Below are positions 44,041 to 53,110 of a DNA stretch of 64,000 nt, piece after piece (the stretch's first letter is position 1; every line of letters starts with the position of its first letter). The position numbers and the translations under genes were made by a program. Source of the DNA: Akkermansiaceae bacterium UBA6138 (GTDB taxonomy: Bacteria; Verrucomicrobiota; Verrucomicrobiia; Verrucomicrobiales; DEV007); assembly GCA_002422425.1 (NCBI GenBank), contig DIVG01000006.1, positions 17,814-81,813 on the forward strand, written 5' to 3'. Below the pieces are notes generated by a model. That model ran no database searches, was not told the origin of the DNA, and saw nothing but the letters and a program-made list of their open reading frames with translations.

Positions 44041-45105
44041 TTATGACTTTTTTACCACAATTTCGACCCGACGGTTGAGCGACTGCTGATCGGCGTCCCC
44101 ATCGACCGGGACAATGGGACGAGACTTGCCAAGGCCGAGCACTTTGATGTTGGCCGCATCGATGCGAAGGCGATCAACCAGCCATCGGCGCACGGCTTCG
44201 GCACGCTTCAAACTGAGAGTGCGATTGAAATCATCCCCTCCGAAACTGTCGGTGTGCCCCTCGATGATAAAACTCGCCTCGGGGTTCGTCTGCACAATAA
44301 AGGCGAGTTTCATCATGCTGAGGCGGGCTTCCTCCTTTAACTCGAACTCATTGTATCCGAAGAGAATGTCGGTGGGCAGCGCGATCTTTTCCCCGCCCGC
44401 AGCGATACCGCCGGTGCGCCCGATGAGCTCGTCAAGGCTGGCATATCCCTTCACAAATTCGTCCGCGCCCGTGCCGAACGCTTTAGCCGCCGCTTCTTTG
44501 AAAAAGCCGTCAGTGTCCGCGCCTGCCCCAAGATCGTCTCCGGCATTCAGCTCGAGCACCGGCTGGGTCGCCGAGACCGTCGCCGACGAATCAACGAGCT
44601 TGTTGCGCATTTCCGCGAGGTCCCGGGAAAGCATTTCGGCGGCGGAAATCTCCATGCTGCCGGCGGCAATATCGAGCGCCTGCCCCGGCGCCTTCGGGGC
44701 GGCGTCCGAAAAGATCTGCGGAGACTCAATCGGCGACATTCGCATTGTTTCGTCTTTCATCTGCTCCATCAGATCGAACTCGTCGAGCGACTTGTCGACC
44801 ATCTCGAGGTCGCTTAGCTTTTCCGGCTTTATCTCAAGCTCCTCAGAAGAAACGGGCACGGCGAGCAGTTCGTTCAGCTTGTCCGCATCAATCGTGACCT
44901 GCTCGCGCTGATTGCGCCACACAATCTCACCACCCGCCAACGCGCTACTGCGTCTCTCAATACCGCTGAGAACGACATAGAGGATTAAGTGAATAATCAC
45001 GGAAACAAGAATCGCAAGAAGAACCCACCATCCGAGATTCCGCGTCTCCACTTTGAAGACTGACTTGCCCTGCATCCCCGGGTGCCAATTATATTCTGTA
45101 GCCAT
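44041..45105 (-). CDS. Inner-membrane-anchored OmpA-domain protein
   Basis: A 354-residue protein with one N-terminal membrane helix (about 27-48) after a short cytoplasmic stretch, a charged region of about 190 residues and a C-terminal OmpA-like peptidoglycan-binding domain (about 235-354: GYNEFELKEEARLSM, IEGHTDSFGGDDFN, LSLKRAEAVRRWL, LNRRVEIVV). The single N-terminal anchor and C-terminal OmpA domain resemble MotB or stator-type proteins rather than outer-membrane porins. It could pair with the orphan TolQ/ExbB-like protein at 33.8 kb, which is an inference. It heads the minus-strand run that includes queF-queC. Confidence 0.88.
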   Translation of the reverse strand: MATEYNWHPGMQGKSVFKVETRNLGWWVLLAILVSVIIHLILYVVLSGIERRSSALAGGEIVWRNQREQVTIDADKLNELLAVPVSSEELEIKPEKLSDLEMVDKSLDEFDLMEQMKDETMRMSPIESPQIFSDAAPKAPGQALDIAAGSMEISAAEMLSRDLAEMRNKLVDSSATVSATQPVLELNAGDDLGAGADTDGFFKEAAAKAFGTGADEFVKGYASLDELIGRTGGIAAGGEKIALPTDILFGYNEFELKEEARLSMMKLAFIVQTNPEASFIIEGHTDSFGGDDFNRTLSLKRAEAVRRWLVDRLRIDAANIKVLGLGKSRPIVPVDGDADQQSLNRRVEIVVKKS

Positions 45106-45129
45106 CGTGCGCGAACTCGGTCAACTCTA

Positions 45130-46776
45130 ATGCATTTTCACCTTTCAGCAAAGGGCGAACGTGGCAATATAAGACTTGTGACAAACCCGAACTGGCAACT
45201 CATTTTCGGACTCGATACGGCCCGGCATCGCATCGGGCGCGCCTTCTTCATCAGAGGCATGGGAGGCATCTATCTCATCGCGATCACTTCCTGGTGGTCC
45301 CAAATCGGGCTCCTCGCGGGGGAAAAAGGGCTCGCTCCAGCCTCGAGAATCATCGAATGGGTGGCGCAGCAAACCGGAAACACCGGACAGTCCGCCTTCT
45401 GGTCTCTTCCCGGCCTTTTCTGGCTCACCGGCACCTCAGACATCGCGCTGTATTTTCTCGCCTTGGCCGGCGGCATCCTCTCACTCCTCGTCATCTTCGG
45501 CCGTCTCGTCGGGCCATCTCTCGCCGGACTTTGGATCATCTACCTGTCTTTCGTGAACTCCGGCGGTGTCTTCATGAGCTTTCAATGGGATATTCTCCTT
45601 CTCGAAGCGGGATTCCTCTCCCTCTTTCTCTGCCGCTGGGAATGGAAAACCGCCTGGCTCAATCCGCCGCCGCTCACCATCGTCAACCGCGTGGCTCTCC
45701 CGGGACTCTGGTTCCTCGTCGCCAAGCTCATGTTTTTTTCCGGCTGGGTCAAACTAGCGTGGGACTCCGGAACCCGTCCGGAATGGTGGACCGATGGCAC
45801 TGCCATGACCTATCACTATATGACTCAGCCGCTCCCAACCTGGACCGCCTGGTGGATGCACCAACTTCCCGCCTCGTTTCACAAGGCCTCTTTGATCCCC
45901 ATGTACGGCATCGAGATCCTCCTTCCCTTCGCGATGATCTTCGGCCCCCGGGGAAGAGTCGCCGCCTCGGTCGGATTCGCCGGCTTAATGACCCTGATTC
46001 TCCTGACAGGAAATTACACCTACTTCAACTGGCTTACGATCGTGCTCTGCCTCCCCCTTGTCCACGATAGACTCTGGCCGGGATCGCTCCGCCACCACCT
46101 TGCCGTCGAAGCTTCCGACCCCGTCCTTCCGACCGACCCGCGATCACCCCTCATCCGGCTGGGACTCGCCGCTCCCGCGCTGCTCCTTCTCGCCCTGCTC
46201 AATCTGCAAGTCGTCCTCCGTGACCTGCACCGCGCGCCCCGCCCGATCATCCCTGCAAACCTCGTTCCCGCTCCCCTCGAGACTCTCGCAAAAAAATCAG
46301 GCCCTTTTCACCTCGTCTCAGGCTACGGCCTTTTTCGCACGATGACGACAGAGCGTCCCGAGATCATTGTGGAAGGAAGCAACGACGGGACAAACTGGTT
46401 AGCCTACAATTTCACTTGGAAGATCGACGAGATCGGAGATCGCCCCCGCTTCGTCGCGCCGCATCAGCCTCGAGTCGCCTGGCAATTCTGGTTCGCCGCC
46501 CTCGAGGGGCGCTTCGACTACCGGAGTAGCAACGCCCTCTGGTTCGAATCGCTCGTCCTGAAACTGCTCGCGGGAGAACGGTCCGTGGAGGCACTTCTCA
46601 CGAACAATCCCTTTCCCGACGAGCCGCCCCGGCTAATCCGCGCCAGACTGATGCGCTACGAATTCACCACCCCCGAAGAACGTCGCGAGACCGGCAACTG
46701 GTGGAAGCGCGTTGTCGTCGGGGAATATCTCCCTGCGGTCAGCCTGCCCTCCTCTTCGCGAGGCAATGAAAATTAA
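45130..46776 (+). CDS. Lipase maturation factor family membrane protein
   Basis: A 548-residue polytopic protein related to LMF1, with about nine membrane segments in the first 370 residues and a C-terminal domain of about 180. The family signature FQWDILLLEAGFL and FFSGWVKLAWDSG with WW residues nearby are present, and the C-terminal part has the conserved GYGLFRTMTTERPEI and PHQPRVAWQFWFAAL. In vertebrates LMF1 assists folding of lipases in the ER; bacterial roles are unknown. The ATG at 45130 is given; a GTG at 45178 (start of VTNPNWQLIFG) is an equally good start. Confidence 0.88.
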   Translation: MHFHLSAKGERGNIRLVTNPNWQLIFGLDTARHRIGRAFFIRGMGGIYLIAITSWWSQIGLLAGEKGLAPASRIIEWVAQQTGNTGQSAFWSLPGLFWLTGTSDIALYFLALAGGILSLLVIFGRLVGPSLAGLWIIYLSFVNSGGVFMSFQWDILLLEAGFLSLFLCRWEWKTAWLNPPPLTIVNRVALPGLWFLVAKLMFFSGWVKLAWDSGTRPEWWTDGTAMTYHYMTQPLPTWTAWWMHQLPASFHKASLIPMYGIEILLPFAMIFGPRGRVAASVGFAGLMTLILLTGNYTYFNWLTIVLCLPLVHDRLWPGSLRHHLAVEASDPVLPTDPRSPLIRLGLAAPALLLLALLNLQVVLRDLHRAPRPIIPANLVPAPLETLAKKSGPFHLVSGYGLFRTMTTERPEIIVEGSNDGTNWLAYNFTWKIDEIGDRPRFVAPHQPRVAWQFWFAALEGRFDYRSSNALWFESLVLKLLAGERSVEALLTNNPFPDEPPRLIRARLMRYEFTTPEERRETGNWWKRVVVGEYLPAVSLPSSSRGNEN

Positions 46777-46865
46777 TCTTTTAAATCAACGGATGATCTG
46801 GACCATCCCCATCCCGTGGATACATTTCGAGCTGAGATGCCGCTGCGCGCATGGCGTGAAATAAT

Positions 46866-47348
46866 ATGAAATCTTTATGGGTCAGCTTGCTCGTCAAGGC
46901 CACCCTCCCCCTCGGAACCCGCTGGATCCGGAAGCAGGAGGCCGCGATCCTGCGCGACGGCCGTCCGCTTAGCGAATGGGAAACGATGTGGGCTCACGAC
47001 GTCGGGGTGCGTCGCCCCGAAGACGTTCGCATCCTCCCGGTCCCACGCATCCCAACTCCGGGGGTAGGCTTTAGCCGCATGCTCAACAAACTTTTCGGCT
47101 TCCTCTCCGAAGGCCCCACCGGCATGGCAGTAAACTACGGCATCTACCTCGAGGCGTCCCAGGCCACCAATCCGTCTCTCCTTGTCCATGAACTCACTCA
47201 CGTTGCCCAGTTCGAAAGGCTCGGCGGTGTCGAGGAGTTCCTTCGTGAATATCTCACCCAGTGCGTCCGCGACGGGTATTGGGATTCCGATCTCGAGCAG
47301 GAGGCCCGTGAGGCCGCCGCCCCCTTCTCGCGACCGCCGGGAGGCTGA
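46866..47348 (+). CDS. Small HELTH zinc-metalloprotease-like protein
   Basis: A 160-residue protein with the motif HELTH at residues 108-112, the first two zinc ligands and catalytic Glu of gluzincins, and a possible third ligand in the following LEQEARE (about 143-149). No signal peptide is evident. It resembles short DUF4157-type metalloprotease-like proteins, but I cannot assign it to a named family. It lies 54 bases upstream of a phage CII-like regulator gene and in the same direction as alr, so the three may be one transcript. Confidence 0.7.
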   Translation: MKSLWVSLLVKATLPLGTRWIRKQEAAILRDGRPLSEWETMWAHDVGVRRPEDVRILPVPRIPTPGVGFSRMLNKLFGFLSEGPTGMAVNYGIYLEASQATNPSLLVHELTHVAQFERLGGVEEFLREYLTQCVRDGYWDSDLEQEAREAAAPFSRPPGG

Positions 47349-47402
47349 TCAGTTTTTCACCGCTTGTCATTGACAGCTCCTTCGGGCAAACTCAAAACAA
47401 CC

Positions 47403-47888
47403 ATGGAGTCACACCAAGTTCTCAAAGAGGCCTTCGAAAGCCCGCATACGAGCCCGAAAGAGATCGCCTCCGAACTCGGCGTCTCCCTCTCCCTTGTTTA
47501 CAAGTGGGCCCAGCCTCGCCTTAAAAACGGTTCCGGCAGCCGGAATCCCCTCGACCGCGTCGATGATCTTGTCCGGCTGACCCGCCACCATGGCATCGTC
47601 GAATGGCTCTGTCAGCGCGCCGGCGGCTATTTTGTCCGCAATCCAAAGGCGACCGGCTCCGGAAACTATCAAGTCGTCCCCGCCACCCACACCATCGTCC
47701 AGCAATTTGCCGGTCTCCTCGACGCCGTCTCACGAGCCGCCCAGGACAACTCCATCAGCCCGCAGGAATCCGCCGAAATCCGCCTTGTCTGGGACAGGTT
47801 GAAGTCTTTCAGCGAGGGATTTGTCCGTTGCTGCGAGCAGGGCGATTTTGAACCTATCCAGCGGGAACTTGATCCAACCAGCAGGTAA
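47403..47888 (+). CDS. Phage regulatory CII-like protein
   Basis: A 161-residue protein with an N-terminal helix-turn-helix (about 8-35, HTSPKEIASELGVSLSLVYKW) and the C-terminal CII-like block (about 50-145: RVDDLVRLTRHHGIVEWLC, GGYFVRNP, then ISPQESAEIRLVWDRLKSF). It resembles the phage CII regulatory family found as chromosomal genes in PVC bacteria. No other phage genes are near, so a domesticated regulator is likely. The alr gene begins 8 bases downstream, which suggests the regulator may be co-transcribed with it. A role in alr control is a guess. Confidence 0.8.
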   Translation: MESHQVLKEAFESPHTSPKEIASELGVSLSLVYKWAQPRLKNGSGSRNPLDRVDDLVRLTRHHGIVEWLCQRAGGYFVRNPKATGSGNYQVVPATHTIVQQFAGLLDAVSRAAQDNSISPQESAEIRLVWDRLKSFSEGFVRCCEQGDFEPIQRELDPTSR

Positions 47889-47896
47889 CAGCCCGG

Positions 47897-49033
47897 ATGC
47901 CTCTTCCCACGGAAGCCCCCTTGCCACCGCTCCGATGCCGGGCCGAAATCGACCTGGCCGCCCTCCGCGCGAATGCGACCTACTGTCAGGAAATTGCAGG
48001 CTCCTCCTGCGAACTCATGGCCATCGTCAAAGCAGATGCCTACGGCCATGGGCTAGAGGCAGTCGTGACTGCTCTACGCGGGAAAACAGACTGGTTCGGC
48101 GTGGCAACTTTCCACGAAGCCCTGCGGACCCGGGCAGCCTGCGGAGACAGGAATACCCATGTGCTCATCCTAAGTCCGGCGACACCGGAAGAGATCGAAT
48201 CCATCGTCGCCAACGAATTTTCCGGCTCCGTTTCGCTTCCGTCCGAAGTCACGGCATACGGGTCCGCCGCTGCCCGGATCGGAAAAACCGCCAAACTCCA
48301 CGCCGTAGTAGACACCGGGATGGGTCGCATGGGCTGCCCGTCCGGGGAATTTGCGTCACTGGTCCGAACGATCCGGGAAAACCCCCACTGCCGGCTCGAA
48401 GGGATCGACTCGCATTTTCCAAGTGCCGACGAGGACGCGGAATTCACCCTCGGCCAAATCAAAGACTTCCGCGAGTTGCTCGACACCATTGATGTCGGCG
48501 ATGCCCATATCCATCTTTGCAACAGCGCCGGTCTCATCGGATTCGGTGCGAACACCCGCTTCGCTTCGCTCGCCCGTCCCGGTCTCGCCCTCTACGGCAT
48601 TTCCCCGCTCCCCGAGGCAGCAACGGAACTGCGACCCGTCATGAGCCTGAAAACGAAAGTCATCCTCGTGCGGAGGATATCCCCCGGTACCGGGATCAGC
48701 TACGGGCGGACTTTTATTGCTGAACGCAGGATGACCGTCGCCACCCTCGGTGTCGGCTACGGTGACGGCTATCCCCGTCTTCTCAGCGGTTCCGGGGCCG
48801 AAGTCCTCATAGCAGGTCAGCGCTGCCCGCTCCTCGGTCGCGTCACCATGGATCAGATCGTCGTCGATGTCTCAGCCGTCGCTCGCGATGTCGTCGCCGG
48901 AGAAGACGCCGTCCTCATCGGTCGTCAGGGAGAACTGGAGATTACAGCCGGAGAACTTGCCCAAAAAGCCGGAACCATCCCATGGGAAATTCTTACCGGC
49001 ATCACCCACCGGGTCGAGAGAGTTTATCGATAA
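47897..49033 (+). CDS. alr: Alanine racemase
   Basis: A 378-residue PLP enzyme that interconverts L- and D-Ala for peptidoglycan. The PLP Lys is K45 in VKADAYGHG, and the second catalytic residue is Y269 in GISYGRTF, with the following VGYGDGYPR typical of the C-terminal domain. The PLP-binding Arg and the long barrel are as in Alr. The gene begins 8 bases after the CII-like gene. No D-Ala-D-Ala ligase is in the window. Confidence 0.96.
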   Translation: MPLPTEAPLPPLRCRAEIDLAALRANATYCQEIAGSSCELMAIVKADAYGHGLEAVVTALRGKTDWFGVATFHEALRTRAACGDRNTHVLILSPATPEEIESIVANEFSGSVSLPSEVTAYGSAAARIGKTAKLHAVVDTGMGRMGCPSGEFASLVRTIRENPHCRLEGIDSHFPSADEDAEFTLGQIKDFRELLDTIDVGDAHIHLCNSAGLIGFGANTRFASLARPGLALYGISPLPEAATELRPVMSLKTKVILVRRISPGTGISYGRTFIAERRMTVATLGVGYGDGYPRLLSGSGAEVLIAGQRCPLLGRVTMDQIVVDVSAVARDVVAGEDAVLIGRQGELEITAGELAQKAGTIPWEILTGITHRVERVYR

Positions 49034-49155
49034 TCTTCGCCACACATCTCATCGGATCCGTTTTCAAGCCCAAGTCGGCAAATCAGGAGGACAACCCGTC
49101 GCTCTGCAGAATTCTTCTTCCGCCCGCCCGGGATAGCCATGCTTCCGACGCGGAA

Positions 49156-50208
49156 TCACAATCCCCGCTCCCCGATCACCTCCCTGCGCAGATCCCGCAT
49201 CACCCGCAACTCGCCCCATTGCGCTCCGCGCATCTCCCGCGCACCGCTCTCCCGTTTCGGACTCGCCCGGCCTGCTTCTTTTTCCCGCAAAAAAATTTTA
49301 TCGACATACTCTGCCGTCCCAAGGGCCACCCCGTCGCTCAAGTAACGCACCCGATGTCTCAACACAGCCGCAATCGGCATCGCGCCCTCCGCTTTCACGA
49401 CTTCCTCCACCTCTTCCGGAGTGAACCCGACACGGCCGCCTTCGCCGGTTTGCTCATCAGCAACCCGGGCTTCGCCCTCTTCGTAAAGAAACTGCCGGTA
49501 ACGGTTCTGGGTCCGCTGCCAGTTCGCCTGTAGCTCACTGTCATGGAGGCACCCGGACAGGATGATACCCAGTCCCTGCCGCGCCAGCCTCGCCCCTTTC
49601 GTCCCCGAGAGTGCCTCCGAGTAGCCGCTCCAGCGGTAGTCCTCCGGCTTTTTCACCAACCCCGCCCGCACCGGATTCAGATCGATGTAGGCCGCCACCG
49701 TCATCAGGGACATTTCGTGACGTTCCACGAGCAGGCTCTTGAAACGCCCTTCCCAAAGTGTCCCCGTGCGATCGAGTTTTTTATTCATGTAGAGAGTCAC
49801 CCGCTGCTTCAATTCCTTGAGGAAATAGGACAAACTCCCCCGTCGTCTTTCGTAACGCGCGAGGATTTCCGCCTGCCACCCCGCATCCCCCTGCTCCCGC
49901 GCCCGGTCGAGTTCCTCCTCGATCGTTCCTACCGCCATGCTGTCATGAAGCAAAGGCAACAACTCGCGCAACTCCCCTTCGGTCAGGGGATCGAGCGTCG
50001 CCCGGTCCGGCACCTCCACAAGCAAGTGAAAGTGATTGCCCATCAGGCAGTAGGTCACCACCCGCACACCCATGAAGCGTTCGAGATTGCGCATGATCTT
50101 CCGAAAGACCTCCTTGTCCTTCCCTTCGAAGACCTTCCGTCGATCCACGACCCGCGAAACGCAGTGATAAAAAGCTTTGCCATTTTCCAATAATCTTATA
50201 CTTCTCAT
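49156..50208 (-). CDS. Y1 transposase-like RAYT (IS200-like)
   Basis: A 350-residue REP-associated tyrosine transposase-like protein. The HUH motif is NHFHLL (H59, H61), preceded by FMGVRVVTYCLMG as in Y1 transposases, and the helix AAYIDLNPVRAGLV carries the candidate catalytic Tyr. The longer, charged C-terminal 150 residues with EEVEEVVKAEGAM are typical of RAYTs of PVC bacteria. No flanking IS ends or target duplication were seen, and the ORF is intact. An AGGGCCTGGCCCT palindrome lies 46 bases upstream of the start. It lies between alr and the 3D-domain gene and could represent a domesticated element. Confidence 0.93.
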   Translation of the reverse strand: MRSIRLLENGKAFYHCVSRVVDRRKVFEGKDKEVFRKIMRNLERFMGVRVVTYCLMGNHFHLLVEVPDRATLDPLTEGELRELLPLLHDSMAVGTIEEELDRAREQGDAGWQAEILARYERRRGSLSYFLKELKQRVTLYMNKKLDRTGTLWEGRFKSLLVERHEMSLMTVAAYIDLNPVRAGLVKKPEDYRWSGYSEALSGTKGARLARQGLGIILSGCLHDSELQANWQRTQNRYRQFLYEEGEARVADEQTGEGGRVGFTPEEVEEVVKAEGAMPIAAVLRHRVRYLSDGVALGTAEYVDKIFLREKEAGRASPKRESGAREMRGAQWGELRVMRDLRREVIGERGL

Positions 50209-50253
50209 TAGGTGAATTGTTCCGTTTTCGTTCTAGTTTTTAGTGATTAATAT

Positions 50254-50266
50254 AGGGCCTGGCCCT
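50254..50266. repeat. AGGGCCTGGCCCT palindrome upstream of the RAYT gene
   Basis: A 13-base perfect dyad (6-base arms AGGGCC and GGCCCT around T) lies 46 bases upstream of the RAYT ATG in an AT-rich gap. RAYTs recognise short GC-rich hairpins (REP-like) next to their gene, so this may be its substrate. Only one copy was found in the window. Confidence 0.45.
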
Positions 50267-50312
50267 TAATTTTGTTCAACGTCGGAAACATGTCAAGCCC
50301 ACAAGAGATGCC

Positions 50313-50810
50313 TCATGGATTGGTTTTATACCAGTTGTCACTCGTCATGCTCGCCAGCATGGCTAGGCAGTAGCGGTGGTTCGCCCTCGCCGCGAGGATC
50401 TTGCGGCTCTCGTGAAAACTCCCCATCTTGAGGATTTCGATTTCCACGAAGCGGGTTCCCCAGTTCCTCATTCGATCGGCCGTGGGGAAATAGATGTCGA
50501 TGGTGCGGGTCCCGACAAGGGCGCTGCCGTAATCGTCGACGACAAAAAGGCGATCGTAGCCTTTGATTTTAAATTTAGTGCCAAGAGGAAATCTTGACCA
50601 ATCGGCGGCAACGGAATGGTACTCGGGAGCATATCTTAATACGGTTCCGAGCGCCGATTTGTTCCCGTACTTGACGTGATCCGCCTCAGTGTGGGTATAG
50701 GCGGTGGTGCGGACGACCACTTTGATCGTATCAGACGCAGCCACCGGATCGCCCCACGACGCGACACAGGCGATCAGGGTAACGAGCAGTGCTGACAGAG
50801 GTTTTTCCAT
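50313..50810 (-). CDS. Exported 3D-domain protein
   Basis: A 165-residue protein with an N-terminal signal (about 5-25) and a 3D (three-Asp) domain, a beta-barrel relative of RlpA/MltA C-terminal domains. The three diagnostic Asp residues lie in FVVDDYGSALVG and TRTIDIYF (D92, D93 and D105), and the entry strand VVVRTTAYTHTE matches the family. 3D domains are thought to act on peptidoglycan or to regulate lytic enzymes. The gene starts 34 bases after the CPBP protease gene on the same strand. Confidence 0.87.
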   Translation of the reverse strand: MEKPLSALLVTLIACVASWGDPVAASDTIKVVVRTTAYTHTEADHVKYGNKSALGTVLRYAPEYHSVAADWSRFPLGTKFKIKGYDRLFVVDDYGSALVGTRTIDIYFPTADRMRNWGTRFVEIEILKMGSFHESRKILAARANHRYCLAMLASMTSDNWYKTNP

Positions 50811-50844
50811 CCTTTCGCCAAGATAGCTTCCTCCCAGGACAATC

Positions 50845-51567
50845 TCAAGGGACGGACTGCAGGACTTCCCATCCGACCCACATCAGACCGAGGTCGATGA
50901 TCATGTGGCTGCCCCACGCTCCGTAGAGGCTGTTGTAGCGGTAGGAAAGCCAGCACCACATGGCCCCGCCAATCCCGACACAGGCTCCAAGAACGAGAGC
51001 CCAGACGAGCGGGAAAAACTGACTCAGGACGACGACATGGTGTGAGGCAAATGCGGCGGAGGCAACGAGGCAGGCGAGGGGCAAGCGCATCACCTTCTGC
51101 GCCTGTCCGAAGACAAACCAGCGCCAGTAGAACTCTTCAAGGGCGGCGTGGAACAACGAGATAAAAAGGGCGAACCAGAGGAAATGGTCAGCGACCCCGA
51201 GGTCACGGATGCGCCCCGCGATGCGGTCGCGGTTCTCGTCGAGGATGAGTCCGAGCGGCGTGGCTTCAAGCAGGAAAAAGAGCAGCCCGACGACGAGCAA
51301 CCCGAACCCGACGGCCGGCACCATCGAGACGAGATGCCGCTTTTCGCGGGATCGATCGATCATTTTCACTTTGAGAATAAGGATCGTGGCAACAAGGGGC
51401 CAGACGAGGAGAAAGACTTTGACCCCTTTGTAGAATCCGTTTCCAAATGCCGTCCCGGGAAAGAGGACAAAGTAGAAAAAGGAAGCGATAAAAGGGATCA
51501 CGAGAGCGGGCACGAGGACGAGCCAGCGTCGACGGCGCAGGGCCGCATCAGGGTCAGTAGTATTCAC
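50845..51567 (-). CDS. CPBP-family intramembrane metalloprotease
   Basis: A 240-residue polytopic protein with about seven membrane segments and the CPBP (CAAX protease-like) motifs: the EExxR-type ALEEFYWRW with E144, E145 and R149, and a later FASHH with H176, plus a final NSLYGAWGSHMIID. In this family the glutamates and His residues line the metal site. Substrates are unknown. The 3D-domain protein follows 34 bases downstream. Confidence 0.88.
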   Translation of the reverse strand: MNTTDPDAALRRRRWLVLVPALVIPFIASFFYFVLFPGTAFGNGFYKGVKVFLLVWPLVATILILKVKMIDRSREKRHLVSMVPAVGFGLLVVGLLFFLLEATPLGLILDENRDRIAGRIRDLGVADHFLWFALFISLFHAALEEFYWRWFVFGQAQKVMRLPLACLVASAAFASHHVVVLSQFFPLVWALVLGACVGIGGAMWCWLSYRYNSLYGAWGSHMIIDLGLMWVGWEVLQSVP

Positions 51568-51700
51568 GCGCCCACTCTGGACCGGCGGCGTCCGCGCTCA
51601 AATCGTTATTTCCGATCTTGTGATCGATGGAATCGATGGCAATATTCGTTTTCATCCTGCAAAATTAAGAAACCTTAATTAACAAACCCACTTTTTCATC

Positions 51701-52261
51701 ATGGCCATCGTCGCAACCAACCTGAAACGCGGACAGTGCATTAGCTACAAAGGCGAAATCGGCATCGTCCTCGGACTCGAGCACCGCACCCCCGGAAAAG
51801 GCAACGCCCTTGTCATGGCCACGATCCGCTCGTTCAACTCCGGCAAGACGAAGGACATCCGCTTTGCCTCGAGCGACAAGGTCGATATCGTGCAGTCCGA
51901 GCGTCAAAAGCTCGACTTCAGCTACTCGGACCAAACCGGCTACCACTTCATGGACCCGAGCACCTACGACACGGTCACTTTCCAAGAGGCTTTCATTGAG
52001 GACAGCAAGGATCTCCTCATCGACGGGCTCTCGGTCGAAGTCCTCTTTGTCGACGGCAAACCGGTCACAATCGAGCTGCCCTCGAACATTGAACTTGAGG
52101 TAACTGAGTCCGCTCCCGGCGTGAAGGGCGACACTGCCACCGCTGCCACGAAAGAAGCCGTCCTCCAGACCGGTCTTCGTATTCAGGTCCCGCTTTTCAT
52201 CAATCCGGGAGATCGCATCAAGGTCAGCAGCGAGGACAAGAAATACGTCGGTCGCGCCTGA
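51701..52261 (+). CDS. efp: Translation elongation factor P
   Basis: A 186-residue EF-P that relieves ribosome stalling at proline stretches. The first domain ends in the tip loop RTPGKGNA with Lys33, the position that is beta-lysylated or otherwise modified in the Lys-type EF-Ps. The C-terminal OB fold ends GDRIKVSSEDKKYVGRA. No epmA or epmB is in the window. The only inverted repeat found just upstream is AATTAA/TTAATT (51663-51680), too AT-rich to interpret. Confidence 0.96.
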   Translation: MAIVATNLKRGQCISYKGEIGIVLGLEHRTPGKGNALVMATIRSFNSGKTKDIRFASSDKVDIVQSERQKLDFSYSDQTGYHFMDPSTYDTVTFQEAFIEDSKDLLIDGLSVEVLFVDGKPVTIELPSNIELEVTESAPGVKGDTATAATKEAVLQTGLRIQVPLFINPGDRIKVSSEDKKYVGRA

Positions 52262-52286
52262 TCCACCCTCCGGCCAATCCACGCGC

Positions 52287-53108
52287 TTGCCCCGGAACCC
52301 GAAGACCAACGTTCGCGCCCGAAAGCGGAAATCGCCTTCGCCACAGGGCTTGTCGGCCTTCCTTCCCGCCACGGGTGCCTTCGACGATCCTGAAGGACCA
52401 GCCCTGCGCTGGACTAAACGGTTCGTCGGGCTTCTCCTGCTCCCGGTCTCCTGGCTCATGCTGGAGACCCTGTTCGTTCTCCTCGAGGCGGACACTCTTG
52501 CCGGGGCTTACTGGAAATCCCCGGGATTTGTTTTCTTCGGGGTCGGCTGCCTTGTCTGGGTGATGCTCTTTTACGGAGCCCGCTGCGCGCCGATGATGTG
52601 GCTCTATGTTGCCGGGCATGAACTGACCCATGCGCTCTTTGTCCTCGTCTTTCGGGGACGAGTCACCAAAGTCCATATCTCGGCCGACGGCGGTCATATC
52701 ATGACGAACCGGAATAATTTTATTATTTCCCTCTCACCGTATTTTTTCCCCTTCTACACCGCTGTCGCCATTGTGATCTGGGCCCTCCTTGAGTGGACTG
52801 TCGCTGAGGTGAGCCAGCCGGATACTGTGTGGCTCAGCGGAATCATCGGTTTTACCTGGATGTTCCACCTTACCTTCACCCTCTGGATGATACGCCGCGA
52901 CCAACCGGATGTGAATCAGAACGGTCGACTCTTTTCCTTTACCATCATATTCATCGTCAACGTCCTGCTGATCTGCACGATGCTCATCGTCGCCTCGCCG
53001 ACGGCGACCTTTCGGGGATTCGCACTCTCGCTCTGGGAAAATGCAAGAACGCTCTATCCCCGATTGGTCGAGTCGGTGAGCGAACTGTATGCGATGCTGC
53101 CGTTCTGA
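52287..53108 (+). CDS. M50-like membrane metalloprotease-like protein
   Basis: A 273-residue membrane protein with about six hydrophobic segments. The HELTH motif (111-115, GHELTHALF) sits in a helix, as in site-2-protease-like M50 proteins, and a later segment (VHISADGGHIMTNRNN) is hydrophilic. The NPDG-type second M50 motif is not seen, so the assignment is tentative. The start is TTG at 52287, the first plausible start; it gives a basic Pro-rich N-terminus. It begins 26 bases after efp and ends 3 bases from the convergent TPR protease. Confidence 0.68.
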   Translation: MPRNPKTNVRARKRKSPSPQGLSAFLPATGAFDDPEGPALRWTKRFVGLLLLPVSWLMLETLFVLLEADTLAGAYWKSPGFVFFGVGCLVWVMLFYGARCAPMMWLYVAGHELTHALFVLVFRGRVTKVHISADGGHIMTNRNNFIISLSPYFFPFYTAVAIVIWALLEWTVAEVSQPDTVWLSGIIGFTWMFHLTFTLWMIRRDQPDVNQNGRLFSFTIIFIVNVLLICTMLIVASPTATFRGFALSLWENARTLYPRLVESVSELYAMLPF

Positions 53109-53110
53109 CT

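Noticed and set aside
51663..51680. AATTAA/TTAATT inverted repeat before efp
   Set aside because: Six A/T-only arms are expected by chance in an AT-rich leader; no pairing beyond them.
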